Assembly: GCA_031376885.1 (NCBI GenBank) | Contig: JANMEL010000288.1 | Span: forward strand, 1 to 29,810 | Origin: Chamaesiphon sp031376885 | GTDB taxonomy: Bacteria; Cyanobacteriota; Cyanobacteriia; Cyanobacteriales; Chamaesiphonaceae | Direction of reading: 5' to 3' | DNA length: 29,810 nucleotides | In this document: in pieces, positions 1 through 7,662 of the stretch | Numbering within the stretch: position 1 is the stretch's first letter | How the letters are laid out: each line of letters begins with the position of its first letter | The notes under the pieces: model-generated | Databases searched by the model: none | What the model was told of the DNA's origin: nothing | Seen by the model: the letters and a program-made list of their open reading frames with translations, nothing else | Program-made: the position numbers and the translations under genes

Positions 1-5
1 GTACA

Positions 6-122
6 GGGCGGGCAGAAGGCCGCGCCCCTACAGGTTGATTGTAGGGGCGCGGTCTTGTGCCCGCCCTCTTGTGTGGTGATTTTGTGCCCGCCCTCTTCTG
101 GGAGGGATTTTGCGCCCGCTCT
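6..122. repeat. Long palindrome plus short direct repeats downstream of recA
   Basis: Positions 6-32 and 40-66 form a near-perfect inverted repeat of 27 bases with a 7-base loop. The inner core reads CCCCTACA / TGTAGGGG, which also appears in the repeats at 20807-21029. The right arm continues into direct copies of TTGTGCCCGCCCTCTT at 55-70 and 82-97, with a degenerate third copy near 109-122. It lies just past the recA stop codon and could act as a transcription-end hairpin for recA, although no T-run follows. I read it as a dispersed palindromic repeat. Confidence 0.75.
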
Positions 123-138
123 GAATCTAGGTTACAGG

Positions 139-1221
139 TTATTCATCACCAGGTTCATCATCATCTTCTTCTACTTCTTCTTCTGCTTGCTTGAGGCTAT
201 TAGCTGAGACTGGAGTTCCGGTATTGAGTTTATCCAGTACCTGCTGTTGGATTTTCGCGCCGAAATCAGCGTTTTCTTCCACATATTTGACGGTATTGTC
301 GCGCCCTTGAGCGAGATTATTACCTTCATAGCTATACCAAGCACCGCGACGCAAGATTACGCCAGTTTCTTCGGCCAGATCTACTAGACAACCAATGGTG
401 GAAATTCCCTTGCCAAAAATGATATCGAACTCAGCAATCCGAAAAGGTGGTGCGACTTTATTTTTGGCAACCTTGACTTTGACGCGATTACCATATTCGC
501 CATCATTAGCTCTTTTGAGCGTCTGGATGCGACGAATGTCGAGTCGCACCGATGCGTAAAACTTCAGTGCTGTACCACCAGTGGTGGTTTCAGGGCTACC
601 ATAAGTAATGCCGATTTTCTGGCGCAATTGGTTGATGAAAATCACCGTACAACCAGATTTGGAGATACTCCCAGTGATTTTCCGTAGAGCTTGACTCATC
701 AATCGCGCTTGCAAACCCATGTGAGAGTCACCCATATCGCCCTCGATTTCTGCGCGGGGTACCAATGCAGCTACGGAGTCAATTACGACGATATCGACAG
801 CAGCAGAGCGAACTAATTGATCGACGATTTCTAGGGCTGCTTCCCCAGAATCGGGTTGAGAGACGAGGAGATTGTTGATATCTACGCCCAAGGCGGCAGA
901 GTAGGTAGGATCGAGTGTATGTTCTGCATCGACAAATGCGGCTACTCCACCTGCTTTTTGGATCTCGGAAATAGCATGGAGGGCGAGGGTAGTTTTACCC
1001 GAACTTTCTGGGCCATAAATTTCAATGACTCTTCCTTTGGGCAAGCCTCCACCCAAGGCAATATCTAGAGTCATTGCTCCACTGGAGATGGTTTCTACCC
1101 GCATCCGAGTAGCATCACCCAGTCGCATGATTGCCCCTTTGCCGAACGATTTTTCGATCTGATTCAGGACTAAATTGAGGGCTTTTTGTCGATCTGGGCT
1201 GTTTGTGATTTGGGTTGCCAT
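139..1221 (-). CDS. recA: Recombinase RecA
   Basis: RecA is the ATP-dependent strand-exchange protein of homologous recombination. It coats single-stranded DNA and pairs it with a homologous duplex. The 360-residue product has the usual length. The Walker A motif GPESSGKT is at about residues 70-77. The region around FINQLRQKIG is the expected DNA-binding loop L1 neighbourhood, and the C-terminus is strongly acidic (EEEVEEDDDEPGDE), as in other RecA proteins. The ATG is preceded by GAGG on the minus strand at 1227-1230, with 5 bases of spacing, which supports this start. It stands alone: the upstream neighbour is divergent and the downstream side holds only repeats. I saw no clear LexA-type operator in the leader. 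Confidence 0.98.
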   Translation of the reverse strand: MATQITNSPDRQKALNLVLNQIEKSFGKGAIMRLGDATRMRVETISSGAMTLDIALGGGLPKGRVIEIYGPESSGKTTLALHAISEIQKAGGVAAFVDAEHTLDPTYSAALGVDINNLLVSQPDSGEAALEIVDQLVRSAAVDIVVIDSVAALVPRAEIEGDMGDSHMGLQARLMSQALRKITGSISKSGCTVIFINQLRQKIGITYGSPETTTGGTALKFYASVRLDIRRIQTLKRANDGEYGNRVKVKVAKNKVAPPFRIAEFDIIFGKGISTIGCLVDLAEETGVILRRGAWYSYEGNNLAQGRDNTVKYVEENADFGAKIQQQVLDKLNTGTPVSANSLKQAEEEVEEDDDEPGDE

Positions 1222-1610
1222 TAATGCCTCTATAATGCGGGAAAATGAAGTCTTAAAGTCGCTCTTGTCTAACGCCCAAAAGTTTGGTGCATAGGTACTA
1301 TTTTACACTCGATCGAGTCCAAAAGTCAAAGGTTGACAGAACTGACTCTAGAGTACCCAATTTTGGGGTCAGGGATCGGGGGTCAGGGTTCAGGGGTCAG
1401 GGTTCAGGGTTCAGTAGGGGCTTTGTTTATGCTATGGACTAAGAATCGACCAAAGACTCATTCAAACAAACCCCTCCCCACTTGGATTACGTCTCGGTTC
1501 TCCCTGACTAGTGCCGAACCCGATTTTTTGGCCTAAGTTAATATTTTCTGTTACGAATTGTAAAAAAGATCTAGAATAAATCATATACAACAAATTTGTA
1601 TTTGCAACTT
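1222..1610. other. Divergent intergenic region between recA and the DUF2605 gene
   Basis: About 390 bases hold the recA promoter side and the leader of the rightward gene. The only distinct content is the G-rich direct-repeat tract at 1365-1414. A possible rightward open frame over 1333-1536 is mostly a translation of that tract and I do not accept it as a gene. Confidence 0.6.
1365..1414. repeat. GGGTCAGGGTTCA short tandem repeats
   Basis: About seven imperfect units of GGGGTCAGG / GGGTTCAGG follow one another. The same GGGGTCAGGGGTCAG motif recurs at 15575-15590 and, inverted, at 23421-23439 and near 19890-19956. It is a dispersed intergenic repeat type of this genome. Confidence 0.8.
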
Positions 1611-1937
1611 ATGTCTAAATCGCAACCGTCCGAGCAGGAATTGCTCCAGAACATCCTTCAGCCATTGCTTGTAGACTTTGAATACTGGTTTTGCCGTGCA
1701 GTCGAATTACTCGAACGGGAGCGGATGCCTTTCTTGCTCCCCGCCGCGCAATCAGAATTATTAGGTCGAGTTCAGTACGCGCTACAAGAGGTCAAAGTCT
1801 CTCAAATGCTCTTTCAGGCTACGGGGCAACAAGTCGGCATCGAACCCCATCAGATGCTCGTATGGCACAAGCTGGTGAGCGAATGTTGGCAGGTATCGAT
1901 GCAGTTTCGACAGTCACAACAGACTAAACTAGAATAG
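1611..1937 (+). CDS. DUF2605 family protein
   Basis: A 108-residue soluble, helix-rich protein of a cyanobacterium-specific family with no known function. Recognisable family features are the N-terminal LLQNILQPLLVDFEYWF block, a central region with ELLGRVQYALQEV, and the C-terminal WHKLVSECWQVSMQFR block. I chose the ATG at 1611 over the upstream in-frame TTG at 1596 because family members start just before this block. The DUF2973 gene follows 81 bases later on the same strand. The two families commonly sit side by side in cyanobacteria, which suggests a shared but unknown role. Confidence 0.85.
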   Translation: MSKSQPSEQELLQNILQPLLVDFEYWFCRAVELLERERMPFLLPAAQSELLGRVQYALQEVKVSQMLFQATGQQVGIEPHQMLVWHKLVSECWQVSMQFRQSQQTKLE

Positions 1938-2018
1938 TGGCAACAGTAGCCACGATATTTCTCATAAAAGACCATAATTTCAGATTCTGCCCTCTCCCCC
2001 TTTGCTATAGACAGTGCC

Positions 2019-2327
2019 ATGTTGCAAATAATTTACCTAATCGCTTTTACCGTGCTAGCATTTTTGGCGATCGGCAATCTCATCCGTAGTTTAATTGGAT
2101 TTAGCATGGATGCCCAGCAGCCATCCAGAGCGATAGGAAATCGAAATTATAGCTACAGTTACCGATCTTCGGGTGCAATTCCTCACCCAGAATTGATCGA
2201 CGATCTGGGCAATATTACCAGCGAACCCTTATTAATCATGAAGTCGATTAGTGTTGAGGATGCTCGTGCTAAATTGGATGCACTGTATCATGATTCGCCC
2301 AGCCCTGCTGAAGGTGAAAATTCTTAG
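2019..2327 (+). CDS. DUF2973 family membrane-anchored protein
   Basis: A 102-residue protein with one N-terminal membrane segment (about residues 3-24, IIYLIAFTVLAFLAIGNLI) followed by a soluble tail. The tail carries the family signature PHPELIDDLGN, then EPLLIMKSISVEDARAKLDALY. The function is unknown. It is the usual partner of the DUF2605 gene just upstream. The leader is pyrimidine-rich (about 1987-2004) with no Shine-Dalgarno sequence. The nuclease gene begins 20 bases after the stop, so the three genes may form an operon. Confidence 0.85.
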   Translation: MLQIIYLIAFTVLAFLAIGNLIRSLIGFSMDAQQPSRAIGNRNYSYSYRSSGAIPHPELIDDLGNITSEPLLIMKSISVEDARAKLDALYHDSPSPAEGENS

Positions 2328-2347
2328 TTAGCGATCGAAGACTAAAA

Positions 2348-3205
2348 ATGTCCATTACCCGCCGTAGCAGACTAGCTTATTTTCTCGCATTGACGATCGC
2401 GATCGGTCTATCCGCTTGTCGCATTTCTCAATCTCCAAACGGGAATCCAACGGGTAATATCAATCTCCTGATGGGGAATCCGTCTCAAGCCACTAATTCC
2501 CCTACCAACTCTGAAAACTACCTGATCGCTCGTCCCCAATACGCGCTGTCTTATTCCAAGCAAAAAGGGACAGCTAATTGGGTATCATGGGAACTCAACG
2601 CTACTTGGCTGGGCACTACCGAGCGTGCTGACAATTTTTCGCCCGATGATGAATTGCCCACTGGATGGGAACGAATCAAGCCATCGGATTATACTGGAAG
2701 TGGATTCGATCGCGGTCATCTAGCCAACTCCGCCGATCGCAGTCGATCGCCCGAAGATAATATTCCCACTTTTTTGATGACAAACATCATCCCCCAAGCT
2801 CCAGATAATAATCGGGGTGTCTGGGTGGAACTAGAAAATTACTGTCGTCAACTCGCCAAAGCTGGGAAACAGTTATTTATTGTCTCTGGTGGCTACGGAC
2901 AAGGGGGCATCGGTAGTAAGGGTCTAAAAGCGACTGTAGGCAAAGGAAAGGTCATCGTACCTGCCGTGACATGGAAAGTGATTTTGGTACTGGATAAACC
3001 CAATTCTGGCGTTGCTGGAGTGAATAAAAATACCCGCACTATCGCTGTGATTATTCCTAACAAGCAAGGCATCGAAGCCGATCCTTGGCAAAAATACGCT
3101 ACTTCGGTGCAAGAAGTCGAAAAGCTAACTGGGTATAAGTTCTTTACTAATGTACCTAGTGATATCAAGACTGTACTCGATAAGAAAATCGATAAGTCTA
3201 ATTGA
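2348..3205 (+). CDS. nucA: DNA/RNA non-specific endonuclease, NucA type, predicted lipoprotein
   Basis: A magnesium-dependent sugar-non-specific nuclease of the beta-beta-alpha-metal family, cutting DNA and RNA outside the cytoplasm. The 285-residue product starts with a lipoprotein signal: a hydrophobic stretch and the lipobox LSAC with Cys24, so it should be anchored to a membrane by lipid. The catalytic motif DRGHLANSAD has DRGH at 121-124. Asn155 in APDNNRG, Glu163 in ELENYC and Arg93 fall where Anabaena NucA has its metal-binding and catalytic residues, from memory of that family. The block TFLMTNIIPQAPDNNR is almost identical to the family. No NuiA-type inhibitor gene is visible nearby. 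The nuclease assignment is firm; the lipoprotein anchoring is a prediction. Confidence 0.93.
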   Translation: MSITRRSRLAYFLALTIAIGLSACRISQSPNGNPTGNINLLMGNPSQATNSPTNSENYLIARPQYALSYSKQKGTANWVSWELNATWLGTTERADNFSPDDELPTGWERIKPSDYTGSGFDRGHLANSADRSRSPEDNIPTFLMTNIIPQAPDNNRGVWVELENYCRQLAKAGKQLFIVSGGYGQGGIGSKGLKATVGKGKVIVPAVTWKVILVLDKPNSGVAGVNKNTRTIAVIIPNKQGIEADPWQKYATSVQEVEKLTGYKFFTNVPSDIKTVLDKKIDKSN

Positions 3206-3222
3206 TTTCGATCGGATATAGG

Positions 3223-3312
3223 GATCCTAAATGATTTTCTATGTTTTTTAACCGCAGAGGCGCAGAGAGCGCAGAGATAGGAAAATAAGGATCTAGATTC
3301 TCATTTAGGATC
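3223..3312. repeat. 90-bp element with perfect 12-bp terminal inverted repeats
   Basis: GATCCTAAATGA at 3223-3234 is matched by its exact reverse complement at 3301-3312. Between them lies the purine-rich string CCGCAGAGGCGCAGAGAGCG (from 3252), a motif scattered in cyanobacterial intergenic DNA. It lies between the converging nuclease and TVP38 genes and encodes nothing. It has the form of a small non-autonomous mobile element, or a bidirectional hairpin. Confidence 0.6.
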
Positions 3313-3463
3313 GCTGCTTTCTTTGCCGTAATAATTATTCTGGAATTTTTGCTGCTATTATTAGAAATAATTCTTGGGATTTCTAATTTTTTTGGTGAGA
3401 CACAACTTGAAGGGATACAAGCCGATATTCAAGCCTACCATCAAAAGATCGGTTACAATATCA

Positions 3464-4105
3464 TCAACGAGAACCAGTTTTTCTCCGGTACCAGGTAGCC
3501 GTACCAATCAGCATTCCTACTAGAGCTAGTGAGAATAACATCGGGAAAACATCGCCCTGTTTGAGTGCGTTTAAACCTGCACCCATCATCACGAAGGGTA
3601 GGATTCCAGGCACGGTTCCAAGTAAGGTTCCAAAGAAATAATCACGAAATTTAATCGAAGTCAATCCAGCCGCAAAATTAACTATTCCGTAAGGAATTAG
3701 GGGTAATAATCTAATGGCAAACATATAAAAGAATCCACCTTGATGCATTTCTTTATCGATCGATTCCCACTTCCCTGCTAACTTTTGCTCGACAAATTTA
3801 CGTCCGATCGTCCTACTAAACCAGAAGGAAACTACCGCCGCCAAAACAGCCGCGATACTCGTCCAGATCGTCCCCCAAACTGAGCCAAAAATTGCCCCAC
3901 CAGTAAGGTTTAAGGGTGTCGATGGTAGGATGCACAGAGTCGCCAGCGCGTATACTAAAATATAAATAATTGGTGCCCAAACTCCCATCTGTCGCAACCA
4001 TATGTGCAACTGTTGTCGATCGATTCCACCGAGTAAAACCACTCCAATTACCGTAGCAATTATACAAAATAAGACGATCGCAATGACGGTAGTTTTAGAC
4101 TTCAT
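3464..4105 (-). CDS. TVP38/TMEM64 family inner-membrane protein
   Basis: A 213-residue integral membrane protein of the VTT/DedA-like superfamily. About five hydrophobic segments are visible: near residues 5-26, 43-62, 66-100 (with the re-entrant-type GGAIFGSVWGTIWTS), 153-178 and 187-206. The conserved block FAIRLLPLIPYGIVNFAAGLTSI is at about 130-152. Family members are implicated in lipid scrambling or membrane homeostasis, but the exact substrate in cyanobacteria is not settled. It converges with the nuclease gene. The start at 4105 has no strong Shine-Dalgarno sequence. Confidence 0.88.
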   Translation of the reverse strand: MKSKTTVIAIVLFCIIATVIGVVLLGGIDRQQLHIWLRQMGVWAPIIYILVYALATLCILPSTPLNLTGGAIFGSVWGTIWTSIAAVLAAVVSFWFSRTIGRKFVEQKLAGKWESIDKEMHQGGFFYMFAIRLLPLIPYGIVNFAAGLTSIKFRDYFFGTLLGTVPGILPFVMMGAGLNALKQGDVFPMLFSLALVGMLIGTATWYRRKTGSR

Positions 4106-4167
4106 TGTTAAAGAGAAATGAGAATAGTGTGATGGCGGGAGATATGAAAGATTGGAAGATTGGAAAC

Positions 4168-4208
4168 ACCCTAACCCCTATCCCCTAAACCCTATCCCCT
4201 ATCCCCTA
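4168..4208. repeat. CCCCTAT/CCCCTAA heptamer repeat entering the hisG stop codon
   Basis: Five to six units of a seven-base repeat (CCCCTAT, CCCCTAA) run through the 3' end of hisG. The hisG stop and its last one or two codons are made of repeat sequence. It resembles the short tandemly repeated heptamers of cyanobacteria. Confidence 0.8.
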
Positions 4209-4843
4209 ACTAGAGAATTGGTTCTAATTTCTTCGACTAGCTCGCTGAGATTGTCTCGATCGAGTCGATAACTCAATGGATGACCGATTAGGCGCGCACT
4301 GCTGTAAAATAGAGTTTCAATCTCGATCAAACCATTCTCTCTGAGAGTTTTGCCAGTGGAGATGAGATCGACGATCGCTTCAGACATGCCGATCAGCGGC
4401 CCTAATTCTACCGACCCAGAAAGTGGTACAATTTCGATCGGTAGGTCGATCCTGTCAAAATGCGCTCTCGCACAATTGACGAATGTCGAAGCAACTCTAC
4501 CATGGGGTGGTAAATCTAAACTAGTTCGATAAGGGCTATCTTCTTTCACAGCTACAGACAACCGACAGTCACCAAAACCAAGATCGATTAGATGGGCTAC
4601 TTGGGGCGTTTTTTCTCGCAGTATATCATAACCGACAATACCCAATTGAGCCTGTCCATATTCTACATAAACAGGGACATCATGATTGCGAACGAGTAAT
4701 GCTCTAGCGCGATTAGTGGGATCGGTAATTTGGAGTTGGCGATTTTTGTCATCCAAAAAAGCACTAAAGTCTAAACCAACAGACTGAAAGAGCCGAATAC
4801 AATCTTTTAACAAACCACCTTTTGGTAAAGCTACAGTAATCAT
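4199..4843 (-). CDS. hisG: ATP phosphoribosyltransferase, short form (HisG)
   Basis: First enzyme of histidine biosynthesis: it joins ATP and PRPP to give phosphoribosyl-ATP. The 214-residue product begins MITVALPKGGLL, the usual HisG N-terminus, which fixes the start at 4843. The upstream extension to 5050 reads through repeats (HPTPHTPHPSPLTPHPS) and is not protein-like. Motifs include GIVGYDIL, VASTFVNCARAHF and DLISTGKTLRENGL, the PRPP-binding loop. The short form lacks the C-terminal regulatory domain and in other bacteria works in a complex with HisZ, which is not in this window. The final residues are encoded by a heptamer repeat, and the start codon abuts another heptamer repeat with no Shine-Dalgarno sequence. 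Confidence 0.96.
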   Translation of the reverse strand: MITVALPKGGLLKDCIRLFQSVGLDFSAFLDDKNRQLQITDPTNRARALLVRNHDVPVYVEYGQAQLGIVGYDILREKTPQVAHLIDLGFGDCRLSVAVKEDSPYRTSLDLPPHGRVASTFVNCARAHFDRIDLPIEIVPLSGSVELGPLIGMSEAIVDLISTGKTLRENGLIEIETLFYSSARLIGHPLSYRLDRDNLSELVEEIRTNSLVRG

Positions 4844-4878
4844 TGAGGGGTGAGGGGTGAGGGGTGAGGGGTGAGGGG
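4844..4878. repeat. (TGAGGGG)5 heptamer array touching the hisG start codon
   Basis: Five exact TGAGGGG units lie immediately next to the hisG ATG. On the mRNA strand this gives a CCCCTCA-repeated pyrimidine-rich leader. A degenerate G-rich tract continues to about 4908. Confidence 0.9.
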
Positions 4879-5102
4879 TATGGGGTGTCGGGTGTGGGGT
4901 TTGTAGGGGCGGGTGTCTTGTCGTTTTTTTTATGCGGGGGGAACCCGAGAAATAAAAAAGCCGCTTTATGAGATTACCTTGCGGCGCGGCTACCCCAACG
5001 ATGACGATCGTACCAGAGATTCGTTCAAACCAAGCCCTCCTCTCTAACAATATAGAAAGTTAAAGATTGTATTCATCCAGACTGATTTTAATCCAAAACT
5101 TG

Positions 5103-5150
5103 TACTGTTGGCGTTGGCGTAGCCTCTGCCTGTGCAGAAGCCTTGCCTTT
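5103..5150. repeat. Dispersed palindromic repeat (GGCGTAGCCTCTGCC type)
   Basis: The core TTGGCGTAGCCTCTGCC is followed by an imperfect hairpin in which GCCTCTGC pairs with GCAGAAGC across CTGT. The same core is at 15619-15634 and, inverted, near 23375-23390. It sits between hisG and the ABC gene and probably has no coding role. Confidence 0.7.
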
Positions 5151-5178
5151 GGCATTGCGTAGTCTAAGTATCCAAAAC

Positions 5179-7221
5179 TCACAACTTGTTTCGATGCTGC
5201 TGTTGGTGTTGAATTCGTTCGATACTGCCGATCGGAATCGAAGCAATTAACTTGCGAGTATAGTCAGTCTGCGGTGATTGGTAGATCGTATGGGCGGAAT
5301 CGATCTCCTCAATCTTACCTTGATTCATGACCATAATTCGATCGCTCATGAACTTGACCACACTCAGATCGTGAGAGATGAAGATATAAGTGAGGTTAAA
5401 CTCGCCTTGCAGCTCTTTGAGTAGATTTAGTACTTGAGCTTGCACAGAGACATCCAGGGCGGATACAGACTCGTCACAGATGATAAATTTGGGGTTGAGT
5501 GCTAGGGTACGAGCAATACAAACTCGTTGTCGTTGACCGCCGGATAGTTGATGGGGATATGATTTGAGATAGTCTAAGCTCAATCCTACTCTAGCTAATA
5601 AATATTCGGTGCGTTCTTGATGTTGGGTGCTGGTTTTAGCTGAGTTATTGATTATCTCATGTTTGCGGATCGATCGAGCTAGATTGGATGGGATTGAGCC
5701 GATCGCAGTGAGGAAGGATTGAGCTTGTTGGGGGATACTTTTGGGCGATTGATGGATGAGTAATGGTTCCATAATTAGATCCTCGATACTCATCCGAGGA
5801 TTGAGGGAACTAAAGGGGTTTTGAAAGACAATCTGGAGATTGCGGCGGAGAATTTGCATCGCTTCACCCTCAAGCTTGGTAATATCTCGGCCATCAAATT
5901 CGATCGATCCCGATTGCGATTCGATTAGTCTTAAAATTGTTTTAGCTAATGTACTTTTCCCACACCCAGATTCTCCCACCAAACCTAATGTTTCGCCAGG
6001 ATAGACATCGAAGTCAATATCATTCACTGCCCAAGTATAATGTTCGCGATCTTTACCAAATATTCCTTGGGCGGGAAAGCCAACTTTCAAGTTCCGAACT
6101 GATAGGATTGGGGCTGGTTTGTTGGTAATATTTGGTAACTCTACCTCTTTGTATCTTCTCGATTGTTCGTCAAGGGAAGTTTGACTAGTAAGCTTTTCAA
6201 CGATCTCGATGCTCCCATCTGGTAGCTCTCGCGCTTCCATGAAATCGTCGATCGTGGGTAAAATCTTCTCCTCTCGATCGAGTCTCGGCCGACAAGCGAG
6301 TAAACTTTTGGTATAGGGATGAGTAGGATGTTGGAATAGCTCTAAAATCGGTTTACACTCAACTATCTTTCCCTTATACATTACCGCCACCGCGTCGGCA
6401 ATTTCGGCAATAATTCCCAGATCGTGGGTAATAAAAATCATCGCCATATCTCGACTATCGCGCAACTCTTGGAGTAGCTCCAAAATCGTCGCTTGAACTG
6501 TCACATCTAGAGCCGTAGTTGGTTCATCAGCAATTAGTAAAGTCGGATTGCAAGAAATCGCCATGGCGATCGTCACCCGTTGCAATTGTCCCCCCGAAAG
6601 TTGGTGCGGATAACGATCTAACCAGCTCAATTTTTGCTGATTTATGGCACTATTTAGATCGCGATCGCCAATTCGATCGTCTTCCCCATCTACCGCCCCA
6701 AAATTTTTTAAATAGTGTTGACGCAATATATCATCACTAGGTACTAACTTAACTTCTTGGAGTAGATAAATAGCCTGACGACGTGCCTCAGCCGCCGATA
6801 CCGATCGATGTTGTAAAATAGCTTCAGTAAGCTGATAGCCGATCGTAAATACCGGATTGAGCGAACTCATCGGCTCCTGAAATACCATCGCTATTTGCTC
6901 GCCGCGATATTGGGCGAGTTGAGCGCGAGATAAACTCAGTAGATCTACCACTTCTTGCTGCGTCGAAGTAGCTTCATTCCGCGCAAAGCATACCGAACCC
7001 TCGCTCACTCTACCAGGATTGGGTAGTAATCCCATCACCGCCAAAGAAGTCATCGATTTTCCCGAACCTGATTCACCGACAATCCCTAATGTTTGCCCTC
7101 GTTGCACCGTAAAGGAAATCCCGTCAACCACTGGTTGCTTCACACCAGGAAATTCTACCCGTAAATTACGAACATCAAGCACCGGATGTAGATGCAGCCT
7201 CTCGAAAGCAGAATCGGTCAT
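5179..7221 (-). CDS. Peptide/nickel-type ABC transporter, two fused ATPase domains
   Basis: A 680-residue cytoplasmic ATPase that would power an oligopeptide, dipeptide or similar importer, equivalent to DppD and DppF joined in one chain (GsiA-like layout). Domain 1 has Walker A GESGSGKS at 49-56, Q-loop VFQEPMSSLNP near 113-123, signature LSGGQ at 208-212 and Walker B LLIADEP at 228-234. Domain 2 has Walker A GESGCGKST at 416-424, signature LSGGQRQR at 559-566 and Walker B IICDE at 580-584. Both carry the HPYT/TDYTRKL-type C-terminal element of the oligopeptide family. Each domain has an unusually long, poorly conserved insert between Q-loop and signature (about 160-200 and 490-540), which makes the protein longer than typical fusions. 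No permease or binding-protein gene is adjacent, so the substrate cannot be read from context. Confidence 0.93.
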   Translation of the reverse strand: MTDSAFERLHLHPVLDVRNLRVEFPGVKQPVVDGISFTVQRGQTLGIVGESGSGKSMTSLAVMGLLPNPGRVSEGSVCFARNEATSTQQEVVDLLSLSRAQLAQYRGEQIAMVFQEPMSSLNPVFTIGYQLTEAILQHRSVSAAEARRQAIYLLQEVKLVPSDDILRQHYLKNFGAVDGEDDRIGDRDLNSAINQQKLSWLDRYPHQLSGGQLQRVTIAMAISCNPTLLIADEPTTALDVTVQATILELLQELRDSRDMAMIFITHDLGIIAEIADAVAVMYKGKIVECKPILELFQHPTHPYTKSLLACRPRLDREEKILPTIDDFMEARELPDGSIEIVEKLTSQTSLDEQSRRYKEVELPNITNKPAPILSVRNLKVGFPAQGIFGKDREHYTWAVNDIDFDVYPGETLGLVGESGCGKSTLAKTILRLIESQSGSIEFDGRDITKLEGEAMQILRRNLQIVFQNPFSSLNPRMSIEDLIMEPLLIHQSPKSIPQQAQSFLTAIGSIPSNLARSIRKHEIINNSAKTSTQHQERTEYLLARVGLSLDYLKSYPHQLSGGQRQRVCIARTLALNPKFIICDESVSALDVSVQAQVLNLLKELQGEFNLTYIFISHDLSVVKFMSDRIMVMNQGKIEEIDSAHTIYQSPQTDYTRKLIASIPIGSIERIQHQQQHRNKL

Positions 7222-7578
7222 AGTTCGCCCAAAATTGAAGGAAATCTCAGTGACTTCAGCATATCTATTTTACAACAATCCCTCGCCGCCAGAATTAAAG
7301 TTTGTGGCTTAGACTCGACTTTGGGCAGTTGGGATTTAATTGAGTCGGATCTCGGCTGACTAGAGATCGTCAGGATTCGATCGCCTAACGTTTTGAGGTT
7401 AGCGCAAATCCTTGGTGTTTTCGAGCCTCCATTACCTAGTTAGATGAGGCTAACTGATGCGATCGATAAAAAATCCTTAACTAAGACTCTGTGCAAAAAG
7501 TAACTGAGGATACTGTTTTTGATTTCAGTATTTTTGGAGACTAATAATCGATATTTGTCAAGAATTTATTTGTGTTTT

Positions 7579-7592
7579 GTAACGATAGTTAC
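7579..7592 (+). promoter_or_regulatory. NtcA-binding site of the nrt operon
   Basis: GTAACGATAGTTAC matches the NtcA consensus GTA-N8-TAC exactly and is palindromic out to 16 bases (TGTAACGATAGTTACA). It lies about 70 bases before the nrtA start and 22 bases before a -10-like hexamer, the spacing of NtcA-activated class II promoters. NtcA is the 2-oxoglutarate-responsive nitrogen regulator of cyanobacteria, so the operon should be switched on when ammonium is scarce. Confidence 0.88.
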
Positions 7593-7614
7593 AGTTTCCA
7601 AAACTTCTAGAAAC

Positions 7615-7620
7615 GAGAAT
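7615..7620 (+). promoter_or_regulatory. Probable -10 element of the NtcA-dependent promoter
   Basis: GAGAAT lies 22 bases downstream of the NtcA site. This places transcription start near 7627 and leaves a leader of about 36 bases before nrtA. The hexamer is a weak match to TATAAT, as expected for an activated promoter. Confidence 0.5.
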
Positions 7621-7662
7621 AGCTTAAAAGAAATTGATAAATATTGAGGAGCACAAATACAG

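Larger units (their letters stand above)
7222..7662. other. Intergenic region carrying the nrt promoter
   Basis: A 441-base gap between two divergent genes. The right half holds the NtcA site and -10 element listed separately. The left half contains a small inverted repeat, GATCTC and GAGATC around CGGCTGACTA (about 7348-7368), and otherwise nothing I can name. No credible open frame is present. Confidence 0.7.

Noticed and set aside
1333..1536. Rightward open frame of 67 codons before the DUF2605 gene
   Set aside because: Its first half is a translation of the GGGTCAGG repeats, it has no ribosome site and no protein-like features.
4168..4208. Telomere-like repeat as a replicon end
   Set aside because: The tract is short, imperfect and internal, and matches the heptamer repeats common in cyanobacteria.
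4844..5050. N-terminal extension of hisG
   Set aside because: It encodes a Pro-His-Thr repeat from heptamer DNA; HisG proteins begin at MITVALPKGG.
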